64,000 nt of DNA from Hypoxylon rubiginosum (GCA_902806565.1 CADCXA010000024.1:496001-560000); one strand, 5' to 3'; counted from the first letter of the stretch, positions 22,877 through 33,141 are shown. Made by a program: numbers and translations. Notes: generated from the sequence alone by a model not told the origin.

Positions 22877-23686
22877 CTAGGTGCCACTAGGCTCAGCCGC
22901 TTGAGCCGACTGTTTGCCATCCTTTGGCGTCTTATCGCCCCGCTTGCATGTCTTCTTGGACGGACGTTCCTTGGCCTTCTCGCACTTCCTCTTTCCACCG
23001 CTTACAGCCTGGTCGACTGAAGTTTGCTCGGCAGGAAGGGCGCTAGACATCACGGGAAGATCGTCATTGCCGGAAGTATGCTCAGCGGGAAGTGCACTGG
23101 ACATGGAATATAATGTGTCGTCCCCAACAGAAACTGCACCTGTCATCATATAAGATGAGCCCTCATTAGCTTGGACCGACTTGGGCACGCGAGGTTGCGG
23201 CGAATAGCGTTTCTTGATGGTGGGCATGGTGTCGATTTCGTCTTCAGAGATACCACTCCACTCGGATTGAGAGCCCGACGAAAATGTCGAGTTGTTGTCA
23301 AGGTCTTTATGGAATTCCACTAGAGGCTCAAGATGTGTCTTGAACTTCACGAAGAGCTCCTGGGTAAGGTTGCGATTGCGGTTTCGCTGTCGGAGTAGCT
23401 TCTCTCGCGATCGCCAATGGGGTGGGCCGGGGTTTGTCTTGTCGGCTTTGCGCAAGGATTTCTTGTTAAGCTTGTTGCGCTTTGCGATCAGTTGTTTAGT
23501 TTTGCGCGTTAAAAAGTGCAGTTTTCTGAAAGGCAGAGGCTTCCAGAGCTTGCGAATTGACTTTTTATTGACTGCGCGGGATGTTAGCGGGTGCTGCTCG
23601 ATTTTTGGTGATCGGGATGCGGATGGATCGGTATGAGCGAGTACTAGCTGAGACGTGTAATCTCTGACTGAAGTAGAGTGCGCCAT
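22877..23686 (-). CDS. Unknown basic protein (upstream half of a TAG-split locus)
   Basis: Not recognised. A continuous frame of 269 residues from Met at 23686 to TAG at 22879-22877. It is strongly basic at the N-terminal half (segments such as TRKTKQLIAKRNKLNKK and RQRNRNRNL) and acidic/Ser-rich in the middle. It has a duplicated MSSALPAE[HQ]TS motif and a Lys-rich stretch near the end that looks like a nuclear localisation signal. The next codon after TAG is GAG, then the ATG of the downstream frame, all in phase. A donor-like GTAAGC at 23005 and the CCTAG ending at 22877 define a possible 129-bp (43-codon) intron in phase. Its removal would delete the stop and yield a 607-residue fusion with the downstream frame. 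The branch site is weak (GGCTGAG), so a nonsense mutation or two separate proteins remain possible. Divergent from the hydratase gene at 24396. Confidence 0.55.
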   Translation of the reverse strand: MAHSTSVRDYTSQLVLAHTDPSASRSPKIEQHPLTSRAVNKKSIRKLWKPLPFRKLHFLTRKTKQLIAKRNKLNKKSLRKADKTNPGPPHWRSREKLLRQRNRNRNLTQELFVKFKTHLEPLVEFHKDLDNNSTFSSGSQSEWSGISEDEIDTMPTIKKRYSPQPRVPKSVQANEGSSYMMTGAVSVGDDTLYSMSSALPAEHTSGNDDLPVMSSALPAEQTSVDQAVSGGKRKCEKAKERPSKKTCKRGDKTPKDGKQSAQAAEPSGT

Positions 23687-24395
23687 AGATAGTTAACCTG
23701 GTAGACACCTTGCACACGCGGAGAATGTTGGTGGGCAATGTTAGGTGAATTGGTAGGGTGCTGTCGAGTGTAGTCGCATCGCATGAATGAAAGGAATATT
23801 CATTAGGGTTGCTTACTATTGATGGCTTGACCTTATGGTGTTGATGACGAAAGATCAAATACGATTTGTATCTAGAGTGGTGCGTAAATGATTCGGCGCT
23901 TTTAGATGAAAGAAGCTGATCGGTAGAGAGTGAAAGATGGATGGGAGGAATGAGGAAAGATTGCGACTAGATTGCGACTCTCAATAACGTTTCGACCGGC
24001 AGAATAAAGCTGCTCTGTTATCAGTACGTAACTATGGAGCTGATACCAAAGGCGGTGAAGGCGGTGAGTGAAGAGCATATACGCTTTACCTATTCCAGCT
24101 TAGCAGCTTCCAAGTTTGCGGTTTGAACCTCGGCTTGTGGGTCTGCGGGGATGGAAAGATCTCCGTACCTAGGAAGGTAGTACCTAAGGTAAGCTATCTC
24201 TAGCATTCCCCTACAAGCTGGCGTCTTTTCATAAAGACTAGAGCTTCATTTACGTCCTCTAGCCTACAAAGACCATACATACCTAGGTATATATATATAT
24301 AAATATAATCGCCCATAGCGTTATTGATAATTATCTTCAGAACATCCTCATAATACCACTTCGAGAATCTCCTAGTTAGCTAAAAGCAAGCGAAA
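23687..24395. other. Divergent promoter region
   Basis: 709 bp between the start of the unknown minus-strand locus and the start of the MaoC hydratase gene. An AT-rich TATA-like tract lies near the right end. TACCTAGGTA-type motifs occur near 24166 and 24281. No gene is seen. Confidence 0.6.
24288..24308 (+). promoter_or_regulatory. TATA-like tract upstream of the hydratase gene
   Basis: Alternating T/A tract ending in TATAAATATA, 88-108 bp upstream of the ATG at 24396. It is consistent with a core promoter; only position and composition support it. Confidence 0.45.
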
Positions 24396-25429
24396 ATGAG
24401 CGGTCCTGGAGCTGGATTTGAATACCCTCCCACTGAGGTCTCGTGGACAAAGCGCGATGCCTTGTTGTTTGCGAATACCGTAGGCTGTACGGCTGATGAG
24501 CTTCACTTCCTCTATGTTGGTGTACTAATACCCATTGATTGCATTTACCTTCTAACGACCTAGTAGGAGCTCGACCCGAATTTCGCTGTATTCCCGACCT
24601 ACCCGGTTATCCTACGTAGGAGGCGTCCTCCAAGTCAATTGAAGCACGCGCAGCTAACAATAGGCTAGCATTTAAGAAGAATGAGCAAGAAGTTATCGAT
24701 TTCTACGCCTCGCAGAAGGCGGTTAAGATCCCTGGCGTGCCCGACTTCGACGCGCGCCGAGTTGTCGACGGCCAGCGACTAGTCCAATTCCTCAAACCCC
24801 TTCCCACGACGTCGGCCGGCAAGAAATTCGAGCTACGGACCAAGGTCCTCGGCGTCTACGACAAGGGGCGCCCGGGCTCCGTCGTCGAGATCCAGGAGGA
24901 CCTGGTCGATGTTGGTACCGGTGAGGTCTACTCGCGCGCTATCGGCAGTTCTTTCTTCGTAGCGCAGGGCAACTGGGGCGGCCCCAAGGGACCTGCCACC
25001 GAAAACTTCCCGCCGCCCAAAGGCAAGAAACCCGACGTCGAGTTCGAAGACCAGACCAGCCCCCAGACCCCGTTGCTATACCGCCTGAATGGCGACTACA
25101 ACCCTCTTCACGCACACCCGGAGCCCGGCAAGAAAATGGGGTTCGGCGGCGTCATTATCCACGGCTTATACTCGTTCAACTCGGCTTGCCACGGCCTGCT
25201 GCAGAAGCTCGGTGGCAGCGATCCCGCCAACATCAAAGAGTTCCAAGCTCGATTTGCAAGCCCTGTGCGACCTGGGGATAAGTTGGTTACGTCTGTGTGG
25301 AAAACTGGTGAGATGAAGGGTGAATGGGAGGAGATCAGATTTGTGGTCAAGGTTGCTGGTGGAAAAGTGTGCTTGAGTAACGGCAGAGCGTTGATGAAGG
25401 TGGTAGGGGAATCTAAGAGCAAGCTATAA
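24396..25429 (+). CDS. Peroxisomal MaoC-type enoyl-CoA hydratase 2
   Basis: Predicted (3R)-hydroxyacyl-CoA dehydratase of peroxisomal beta-oxidation, 309 residues. Exons: 24396-24515, 24567-24615 and 24669-25429 (introns 51 and 53 bp). It has the double hot-dog layout of hydratase 2. The N-terminal half includes CTADELHFLYELDPNF, rebuilt across intron 1, and ILPFKKNEQEVIDFY, rebuilt across intron 2. The C-terminal MaoC half carries the hydratase motif YRLNGDYNPLHAHPE near residues 192-206, with the catalytic Asp and His of the family, followed by GGVIIHGLYSF. The last three residues are SKL, a canonical PTS1 peroxisomal signal. Unlike the fungal multifunctional enzyme Fox2, it has no dehydrogenase domains, so it is a stand-alone hydratase. 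It may serve in degradation of unsaturated or branched acyl-CoAs; the exact substrate is not visible. Confidence 0.9.
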
Positions 25430-25730
25430 GCAAAAGTACCTATCTTATGTTACATTATAGTGTATAAATGAAGATGTCATAGTTGAATGCATCTAAAACT
25501 TAAAGCTTTGTCAATACAAACACTATTGGTCAGAGTCGGTATTTCAGGGGCTATATTTCGTAGCGTGTAACGGTCTCTGTGACGCCGTAACACTTCTTCG
25601 TAACAACTTAAAATCGTTGCCTGATATTCAATTCCTAACTCCCTCAGTATTTCGCAACACCAGCCAGATCGAGACATTCACGAATACAGAGAAATTTCTC
25701 GATGGTTTAATTGAGGAAGCATTATTTCTA
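25430..25730. other. Short intergenic region
   Basis: 301 bp between the hydratase stop and the Pac2 start on the same strand. It must hold both the hydratase 3' end and the next promoter. No distinct element is seen. Confidence 0.5.
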
Positions 25731-27574
25731 ATGGCTACGGACCCGAAGCTCGGTGATCGGCTGTCCTACGATGGAGCTGTGTGCACCGTCCGGTTCGTCG
25801 GCGAGGTGAATGGCACATCCGGCAGCTGGCTTGGCGTCGAATGGGACGACCCGACCCGAGGGAAACATGACGGCTCTCATAAGGGAGTGAGGTACTTTAC
25901 CTGTAAGTCTTCGAACTTTATCGCATGAGATATAGATATATATTGACTGCGAGAAGGCAAGTATAAGTCAGCGACTGCGGCGTCCTTCGTGCGACCCACG
26001 CGACCGGTAGACAAGCCGCAAAGCTTCGTGGCGGCGGTGACTGAGAGGTACGCCTCTGAGCTCGCGAAGACGAGCGTCATCAAGTTTTCGAATAAAGTAG
26101 CAGAGGAAGTCGGGTTCGACAAGATCCAGCGACAGCAGGCCCAATTGTCTGAACTCAAGGTTGTCATCGTTGATGGCGCGAAAATTGCGGTGCCCCGTTT
26201 TGAAGGTGATGAACCTATCAGCGAGGCCTTCCCGAAGATAGTAGAGTTGGATCTCAGTCGCAATCTGTTCCAGAAAGTAGGCACAGTTGTGGCCATCTGC
26301 TCCGAGTTGTCTGCTCTGCGAAACTTACGCTTAAAGTGAGTCGCCTCTAGTTGACTCTTTGAGATTGCTACTAATTAAAGACCAGCGGCAACCGATTCCA
26401 GGACATATTCAACGATGAAGGTCTTGAGAAATCCGAGCAATATCTGAGGAATATACAAGATTTGGCCCTTGGAGAGACTCTAATGAGCTGGGAGGAGATG
26501 TGCCATATCGCAACCAAGTTCCACGCGCTCACGATTCTTTCGGCCGGCACGAATCAGTTATTCTTCCTACCAGAAGTGCCTTTATCGACACTCGCATCAA
26601 CCCTGGTTTCTCTAAACTTGGAGTTCAATCACTTCAGCACCGTAGCTGATATCGCTAGTCTTGCCAAGTTAACATCTCTCCGCAATCTACACCTCAAGGG
26701 CAACTTCATTTCCACCGTCACCCAGGATGCATCCCACGATCTACCTGTGCTTTCTACGAGCTTGAAATATGTAGATTTGTCATACAACAAGGTATCATCA
26801 TGGACATTCGTCGACGCACTCCCGTTCTGCTTCCCAGGTCTGACATCTCTCCGTTTCTCACACAACCCCATTTACGACAACGCGGATCCCGAATTCTCCA
26901 CCCAGTCTAAGACAGTTACGGAAGAAGCCTACATGTTTACGGTCGGCCGCCTAGCGAACCTCAAAGCACTGAACTTTGGTACGATATCTGCTTCTGACCG
27001 GCAGGATGCAGAGATGTTCTACTTAGGTCGTATCGCCAAACATCTAGCTGCGGTGCCGGAGAGTCAAGAAGCTGAAGTCATCAAGAAGCATAGGCGTTAT
27101 GCCGAGCTATGTGAGCTTTACGGACCACCGGTAGTGAACAGGCAGAAAGAGATCAACCCAGCCTTCTTAGAAGCTAGGCTAGTCACAGTACAATTCACCT
27201 TCCAATCTATTAGCAAAGGAGATGCTGTTGTGGAGAAGACAACAAGGATCCCGAAAAGCTTTGACATATACGCGGTGAAGGGGATTGCCGGAAAGCTGTT
27301 TGGGGCGAAACCGCTCAGCCTGCGTTTGATCTGGGAGACGGGAGAGTGGGACCCAGTTGCAGGGTTTGACGACGAAGTGGAAGACAGCAGCGATGAGGAA
27401 GAGGAAGATGAGAAGAGGGAAGCGGAAGAAGCCGCGCATCTGTTGGAGGACTCCCAACAGGACAACAGGGCAGGCAAGTGGATCAAGCGAGAAGTTGAGC
27501 TGCAAGACGGGCCCCGGCAGCTTGGGTTCTGCGTTGATGGTTTGGAGGCAAAGATCAGGGTTGAAATCCGGTGA
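25731..27574 (+). CDS. PAC2: Tubulin-specific chaperone E (cofactor E, Pac2)
   Basis: Alpha-tubulin folding cofactor of 579 residues; the family takes part in making and splitting the tubulin heterodimer. Exons: 25731-25902, 25957-26335 and 26386-27574 (introns 54 and 50 bp). The N-terminal CAP-Gly domain spans about residues 5-75 with SWLGVEWDDPTRGKHDG and the GVRYFTC strand. Leucine-rich repeats follow (VELDLSRNLF, LRNLRLNGNRFQ, LVSLNLEFNHF, LRNLHLKGNFI, LKYVDLSYNKV). The C-terminus is a ubiquitin-like domain ending KIRVEIR. Within it a Glu/Asp/Lys-rich insert (DDEVEDSSDEEEEDEKREAE) is longer than in yeast or animal proteins. The order CAP-Gly, LRR, Ubl is diagnostic. The protein acts in the cytosol. 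Confidence 0.93.
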
Positions 27575-27938
27575 TATAGAGCAGACTCCTTCTATACAGG
27601 GCTCTCCGTCTAGTATGTCTAGGACAAAGAAGTAGGAAAACCTACTATGCATCTAACCTCTTGTTCCAGGTTGTCTGACAAATGTTCGTTTCTATTGGGT
27701 GGCTTGCCGCAGCATACAAACGGCATACCCTGCAACACTAACACAGCAAACGGATATAGTAGCGGTCAGTAGACATTTGTTCTCCTCATAGCTGCTATGC
27801 TATTGAGATATATGTGACTTCAGAAAACCAAGTCAAATCAACTTTCGTTGATATCATCCCCCTTCTCTACACTTATCCCTAAGTGAATAGGAGTTAGAAT
27901 TCCAAAGGCAGGCCAGGCACCTCGAATACAGCTTCATA
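27575..27938. other. Intergenic region
   Basis: 364 bp between Pac2 and the CCCH gene, both on the plus strand. No TATA box, repeat or small gene is apparent. Confidence 0.5.
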
Positions 27939-29483
27939 ATGGCCAGCACAAATACTCAGAATGGCAATAACGGCGGTATAGCAAGAGGATTGGCAAGCAG
28001 TCGACATTACACCGGCGACTCTGTCTCCGTGCCTCCTGTTGAGCAGACGAATATCGCTCCCTCTCCTCCAACCCAGAACCAAAGCCATAGCCAGATCCTG
28101 CTGCCGCTGCACTTCCTCGTGCGCCCAAGCGTAACCAAGTATACGGCGTCGGGCACGGTGACGACGCCGGGCCCTATCGTTCCGCTCGTCGCCGTGGACC
28201 AGCTGCCGGAAGGCTTCGATCTGCTCGGCGTACCGCGCGAGCTGAAGCTGGAGCAGACCGTCGGTCTCGTAAACCTGGGCACCGTAGCCCGAGACCCGGA
28301 ATTCTACCAGGTTTACATGTCCGATAAAAACAACGTACAGCAGCAGCAGCAGCGGCAGCAGCGGCAGCAACAACAACAGCTTGCCGTGGCGGTAGAGGAG
28401 ACGAGACGGCTCATGTCCTCAGCAGCCATGGTAGCCGCGCCGACAACGCCTTCGCTCACGGCGTCAAGTTCAGCGTCGTCAGCATCATCATCGTCATCTC
28501 CGCCAATGTCAATAATAGAGTCGCCACCAGCCTCTAACATGGGTCTGGGGGCAGCACTCCCCGTGGACTGCGCCCGCAACAGCAACCATAGTAATCTGCC
28601 TCCCCCCAGCCCCTATCCAACGGTGCAGCTGTACCCGCAACTGCAGCCCCAGGCACCGCCACCTCCTTACCAAGCCGTCCCTGCCCCCGCCCCTGCCCCT
28701 CCTCCGCCGCCGCCGTCAAACTTGCACCCCCCGGCGGCCGCCGACCGCATGCTACGCTCGTGGTACCCACCCGCATCACCATCCACCGCACCACCGCCGC
28801 CCAGCCCGCGGTATAAAACAGCCTCGACCTCGACCTCGACCCCCTTAGCCCACCACCACCACCATCCCAGCAACCCTCCCAGCAACCCCAGCAACACCAG
28901 CACCAACACCGGCGGCAGTAGCGGCAACGGCAACGGCAGCGACCGCAGGAGACCCAAGGCGTGCCGCCACTGGTGCGTCAACGGGACGTGCCGCTACGGC
29001 CACGGGTGCCGCTACGCGCACATGATGCCGACGGACGCCGAGGGCCTGCGGGAGGTAGGGCTGACGATGCCGCCGCCGTGGTGGGTGACGGCGGTCAGCA
29101 TGGCGTGGGTGCCTAACGGGCTGCAGTCGCGAGGGGGCGGACCGCGGCAGCAACATCCCGGAAGTGGTGGGGGTGGTGGAAGAGCAGGTGGCAATGTGGG
29201 AGGAGGAAGCAAAAAGACGCAGAAGGAGAAGGAAGCCGTGGGAAAGGGGAATAGCACCAACCGGGTGGGTGGACCTCCCGGTGCTGGCAACGGAGGAGCA
29301 GTCGGCATACAAATACCGAACACCGCTCTCGCCCCCGCTCCCACTCGCCAGGAGATTGTAGGAAGACAGGTCGTTGCGGCCGGCGAGCAGCAGAGAAGGG
29401 TCGAGCAAGCTGTCCTTACAGCACCGGTCCTAACACCAGCTCGGGCCCCAGCTCCGCAAGAAGAGAATTTGGTTGATATCTAA
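27939..29483 (+). CDS. Single CCCH zinc finger protein, low-complexity
   Basis: Intronless frame of 514 residues with one C-x8-C-x5-C-x3-H finger (CRHWCVNGTCRYGHGCRYAH) near residue 345. This is the class that binds RNA or acts in ubiquitin or chromatin contexts. The N-terminal third is a more ordered, probably globular segment (LPLHFLVRPSVTKYTASGTV, VPRELKLEQTVGLVNLG). It is followed by a Gln/Arg tract encoded by CAG/CAA repeats near 28337-28380, a Ser-rich run, Pro-rich tracts, and a Gly/Asn-rich tail after the finger. The single finger next to a hydrophobic GLTMPPPWW motif resembles fungal CCCH proteins of unknown role. Low-complexity composition and a mirrored open frame on the other strand mean the exact ends are less certain than the finger itself. 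Confidence 0.8.
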   Translation: MASTNTQNGNNGGIARGLASSRHYTGDSVSVPPVEQTNIAPSPPTQNQSHSQILLPLHFLVRPSVTKYTASGTVTTPGPIVPLVAVDQLPEGFDLLGVPRELKLEQTVGLVNLGTVARDPEFYQVYMSDKNNVQQQQQRQQRQQQQQLAVAVEETRRLMSSAAMVAAPTTPSLTASSSASSASSSSSPPMSIIESPPASNMGLGAALPVDCARNSNHSNLPPPSPYPTVQLYPQLQPQAPPPPYQAVPAPAPAPPPPPPSNLHPPAAADRMLRSWYPPASPSTAPPPPSPRYKTASTSTSTPLAHHHHHPSNPPSNPSNTSTNTGGSSGNGNGSDRRRPKACRHWCVNGTCRYGHGCRYAHMMPTDAEGLREVGLTMPPPWWVTAVSMAWVPNGLQSRGGGPRQQHPGSGGGGGRAGGNVGGGSKKTQKEKEAVGKGNSTNRVGGPPGAGNGGAVGIQIPNTALAPAPTRQEIVGRQVVAAGEQQRRVEQAVLTAPVLTPARAPAPQEENLVDI

Positions 29484-30008
29484 CGTAACGCGACGATGAA
29501 CGGTGGGGTTTATGTTAGGCTAGGGAATCATTTTGGCATGTCACGAAGGACTTGAGTCCCACGTAAGTAGATCTGTTTAAACAACATAGGTAGAACAAAG
29601 CAAGCACACGCGCAGGCACGCACGTAAACCTTCACCAAAAGCAGCTATGTAGCAGTTTCCTTCTGTTTGTTTGAACACAATGTGAACCGCTAACATTTAT
29701 ACCACAGCTGGATATTGCTGCGTAGATGATAGTAATAGTAATAAAAAAACGAGACTCACAACTCCAACCATGCTCTTGGCAGACACAAAGGAGTAACACG
29801 GCTTAGGACGTACACAACCGCCCTTGGGCCTAAAGAGAGTCCCGTAGCATACATAATCTTTCGTCGTCTCCCAGACTTTGTACAGTTGTCATCCCCTCTC
29901 GTCTTTCTTTCTTTCTTCCTTCCTTCCTCTCACCAGCCCACCAGCCCACACAGCCCATCATCTTATCATCTATCATGATTTCTTATCCTCCGGAAGTGCG
30001 AGGTGAAC
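29484..30008. other. Convergent 3' region
   Basis: 525 bp between the CCCH stop and the SDHB stop (convergent genes). It has CT-rich tracts near 29900-29940 and an A-run near 29742. No gene is seen. Confidence 0.6.
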
Positions 30009-30981
30009 TTAGAACGACATCTCCTTCTTGATCTCGGCGATGGCCAGGCCCGGGTTTAGACCCTTGGGGCAGGTCCGCGTGCAGTTGAGGATGGTGTGGC
30101 ACCGGTACAGGCTCATCGAGTTGTCGAGGGCGGCCTTGCGCTCGGCCTTGCGCTCGTCGCGCGAGTCGGCCAGCCAGCGGTACGACTGCAGGAGGATGGC
30201 GGGGCCGAGGTACTCCTCGGCGTTCCACCAGTACGACGGGCACGACGTCGAGCAGCAGGCGCAGAGGATGCACTCGTACAGGCCGTCTAGCTTTCGGCGC
30301 TCGGCCTTGCTCTGTCGGTATTCCTTACCCTATGAGATAATTGTCAGTATGAGGAGACGAGAACGACTTGTATCAGGATATCATGACGTACGTCGGGGGA
30401 GGGTGTATCCCTCTGGAGGTACGGCTTAATGGACTTGTATTGCTTGTAGAAGTGCGTCAAATCGGGAACCAAGTCCTTGACAACGTATGTGTGGGGTAGA
30501 GGGTAGATCTTCATCTCGGCGCTGGTGTCCGTAGGGATACGGCCTGGACATAATTATATTAGCTATATGTCGAATTGCTTTTTCTAGCCAAGGTATACTT
30601 ACACAAGCAGGCCAAGGTATTTGTTCCGTTGATGTTCATGGCGCAGCTACCGCAGATGCCTTCTCTGCAGCTTCTGCGGAAGGTCAAAGTCGGGTCGAGC
30701 TCGTTCTTGATCCGGACCAGGGCGTCGAGCACCATAGGTCCGGTCTTGTTCAGGTCCAACGTGTACGTCTGCATCTTCGGCTTCTCGGTCGGGGTGTCGG
30801 GGTTCCACCGGTAGATCTGGAAGGACTTCATGCGCGAGTCGGCGCTGCCTTTCGGGTTCGCCTCGACGGTAGCGCTGCCGAGGGATGCCATTGATCGCAC
30901 AAACATGGAGGAGAGCGCGGCGGAGCGCGGCTGTGACGCTGCGGCGAGCAGCCGGGACGAGGTAGAGCGGAGAGCGGCCAT
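30009..30981 (-). CDS. SDHB: Succinate dehydrogenase iron-sulfur subunit
   Basis: Complex II subunit B, 283 residues, which passes electrons from the flavoprotein to ubiquinone at the mitochondrial inner membrane. Exons: 30981-30603, 30543-30392 and 30329-30009 (introns 59 and 62 bp). A basic, Ser/Ala-rich mitochondrial presequence starts [17 protein letters not shown]. The [2Fe-2S] ligands are in [22 protein letters not shown], here quoted up to Gly-Ser-Cys: [10 protein letters not shown], then a later Cys. The [4Fe-4S] ligands are in [16 protein letters not shown] and the [3Fe-4S] ligands in [14 protein letters not shown]. The Pro in SCPSYWW and the His in CHTILNC, where substitutions give SDHI-fungicide resistance in other fungi, are both wild type. 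I chose the Met at 30981 because it opens a typical presequence; the same frame extends upstream to 31083 without targeting character. Confidence 0.95.
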
Positions 30982-31219
30982 TGCGGGCAATTTTGAAGGG
31001 AAGAGGTGGAATTGGCTGGTTGATTCTCTTTCCCAACCGTCGCGAGAAGTAAAGATAGGTCGAACAGGAGTAGTGTGATCCAATTGGGGAAATGTAGGAT
31101 CAATGGCTTAGATGAAAAGAGAACCAACCCGCCCGAGTAATTACTCGCACATACACACAATTGTTAGAGGCTAGCGGGAATAGTGGCAAAGAGAGGATGT
31201 CTTCATCATCGAACTTTCT

Positions 31220-31247
31220 CTCTTTCCTCTTTCCTCTTTCCTCTTTC
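31220..31247. repeat. Pyrimidine heptamer repeat (CTCTTTC)4
   Basis: Four perfect tandem CTCTTTC units about 240-270 bp upstream of the SDHB start. Read on the SDHB strand it is a GA-rich tract. It may be a promoter element or simple sequence. Confidence 0.85.
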
Positions 31248-31430
31248 CACTTTCCACCCGACCCGGTTTGCCCTCGGCTATTGTTCATGTGGCACCTGGC
31301 ACTTGAGGTTTCCAGCCAATCACATGCTTCCAATTAATCAACTCACGCGGTCCGTCTTTGCTTCCGGCCTTCCTGATGCGGGCCCTTACCTTAGGTACCT
31401 AGGTACCTACCTCCTAACCCACCTTACATC

Positions 31431-31466
31431 TCCCTACCTATCCGGGCCTCCCTACCTATCCGGGCC
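31431..31466. repeat. Two perfect 18-bp tandem copies
   Basis: CTCCCTACCTATCCGGGC is repeated twice without a mismatch or spacer. It lies just after a TACCTAGGTA cluster. Its function is unknown. Confidence 0.9.
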
Positions 31467-31878
31467 ACCCGTCCGATTCGTCTTCTCACTTGCCCTTAGT
31501 GTACCGTGTACACATACACATACACATGTGCAGCGCTGGCCAATAGTCAAAGTCGTATTTGATTCCGCTGCTTACGATTAGAAAGGTAGCCCGAGTACAT
31601 GCAGCATAAATACCTGCACTTACTATGGCAAGAATTTGGTACCGTAGCCGGACTTGAGATCTTAGAATGGGGGCTAGATACATACATCACATCATATGCA
31701 TACTGGACATTCCTACATCATAGGAGGTACTTCACTTCGTCTTACCCCTGAAAAGTTCCTTAGCTCTGAGTATCACTAACAGTTAAGTATCAAATGCTTG
31801 ACACTTACATCATTTTGAATGAATTTATATCCTCGATATTTGAATCCGACTCATCTCTACTTATCACATACCCAGTAT

Positions 31879-33141
31879 TTACCTCCTCTTAATAAAAATT
31901 ACGTCAACCAAACCCTCTAGCACCTCATCCATCTTGTCGCCAGCATAATAGTAGACACATTTCCTCTCCCCACTGCTATTAAACCCGACTACTTGATCAA
32001 CACGCGCGTCCAGAAATACGTGTTCAAGCGATATTTTCTTGAGGTGGCGACCAACTCGAGCCAGCTGAGCAGCGAATCCCACCCATTCGTCCAGATTATC
32101 TATTTCGAGACTAATTCTATAAAGACAGAGTTCTCGCATAGTTGCTGAAAACTTTTGAATGATAGTGAGAAGGTGGTTCGGGGGGATAGGAATAAGACAA
32201 TCTTTAAGCGTGAGTTCGTAGAGGTTCATGAACGTTGGAGAGATTGGTGGTTCTAGCCCACGGGGACCGTCGTATTGTTCGTTCGAGACTGGGTCTGATA
32301 GCCACTCCCAAAGATCACTATGTCCATCCGTGCCAACGAGACATAGGTGCTTTATCTGAGTAGCTCGTAGGAGGAATTTGCGCAAGTAGTAGGTGTAGAT
32401 TTTATGTAGCTTCTGTCCTTTTAAGCAAACCACGGCAGGTTCGTCGAGATCTGGATGTCTGAGATCCAAGGCCTCAAGGTTAACAAGTACTGGCAAAATG
32501 GCCTCCTCCATGAAACCAGGCATATTATATGCATCGTCATTCATAGAGTACCCTATTTCGATTTTGAGCTGCTTTAGCTTAGTTCCGGATTTTGCTAGCG
32601 CACAGAGTACATTCTGCAAACAGCTTGCATTGCTCATTCGATCGATGTTTTCCTGCCATACATAAGTCGTCAAGGTAGAGTCATCTTGAAAATATGGATG
32701 ATCTTGAGGACCCCGAATTATGACTTGTTCTAGGTGGCTAAGATTGCAGAATGCCTCAGTGAGTATCAGCTGGTCTTGGCCAGTGTTTAGAAAGACCATT
32801 TGGTTGGCACATTGTTGGTAAAACCTAGCATTACTAGCTATTTCCTCAATATCCGATGTGTCTATGTCGGGGATGGATAGAAAGGGGATAGGTTCCGAGT
32901 TAATGGCCACGTATTTTAAGTAAGGCGACAAGCGAGACTTTGATATGTTAACAAATGCTCGGAGATTATGTTCGACACGACAGAACGAGATGTTGTTAAA
33001 GTAACGCCGAGCAAACGTCTTGAAGAGGGAGGCTTCGATATACTTGCAAGTTAAGCGAAGAGCTCCAAAGTCGTTTGTAGTTTTGAGGAGCGACGAGATT
33101 TCGATAAGTATTTCTAGGGGAATAGTGGTGAGGGAGGGCAT
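31879..33141 (-). CDS. F-box protein
   Basis: Single-exon protein of 420 residues, expected to be a substrate adaptor of an SCF ubiquitin ligase. The F-box is N-terminal (LTTIPLEILIEISSLL, then LRLTCKYIEASLF), residues about 4-45. The rest has leucine-rich stretches (LEALDLRHPDLD, LYELTLKDCLIPIP, LKKISLEHVFLD) suggestive of degenerate leucine-rich repeats. Large fungal F-box families look like this, and the target cannot be predicted. The frame is open upstream to 33342, but I chose the Met at 33141 because the F-box starts directly after it and no upstream ATG gives a family-like N-terminus. Codon use is more AT-rich than in its housekeeping neighbours, which may indicate a fast-evolving or accessory gene. 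Confidence 0.8.
   Translation of the reverse strand: MPSLTTIPLEILIEISSLLKTTNDFGALRLTCKYIEASLFKTFARRYFNNISFCRVEHNLRAFVNISKSRLSPYLKYVAINSEPIPFLSIPDIDTSDIEEIASNARFYQQCANQMVFLNTGQDQLILTEAFCNLSHLEQVIIRGPQDHPYFQDDSTLTTYVWQENIDRMSNASCLQNVLCALAKSGTKLKQLKIEIGYSMNDDAYNMPGFMEEAILPVLVNLEALDLRHPDLDEPAVVCLKGQKLHKIYTYYLRKFLLRATQIKHLCLVGTDGHSDLWEWLSDPVSNEQYDGPRGLEPPISPTFMNLYELTLKDCLIPIPPNHLLTIIQKFSATMRELCLYRISLEIDNLDEWVGFAAQLARVGRHLKKISLEHVFLDARVDQVVGFNSSGERKCVYYYAGDKMDEVLEGLVDVIFIKRR

Larger units (their letters stand above)
30982..31878. other. Intergenic region with tandem repeats
   Basis: 897 bp upstream of SDHB (minus) and downstream of the F-box gene (minus). Besides the repeats annotated separately it holds ACACATAC repeats near 31508-31525 and a TACCTAGGTACCTACC cluster near 31395-31412. 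The SDHB promoter should be at its left end. No gene is supported. Confidence 0.55.

Noticed and set aside
30028..30429. Plus-strand frame of 133 codons opposite SDHB exons 2-3
   Set aside because: Antisense shadow of a gene confirmed by all three iron-sulfur motifs.
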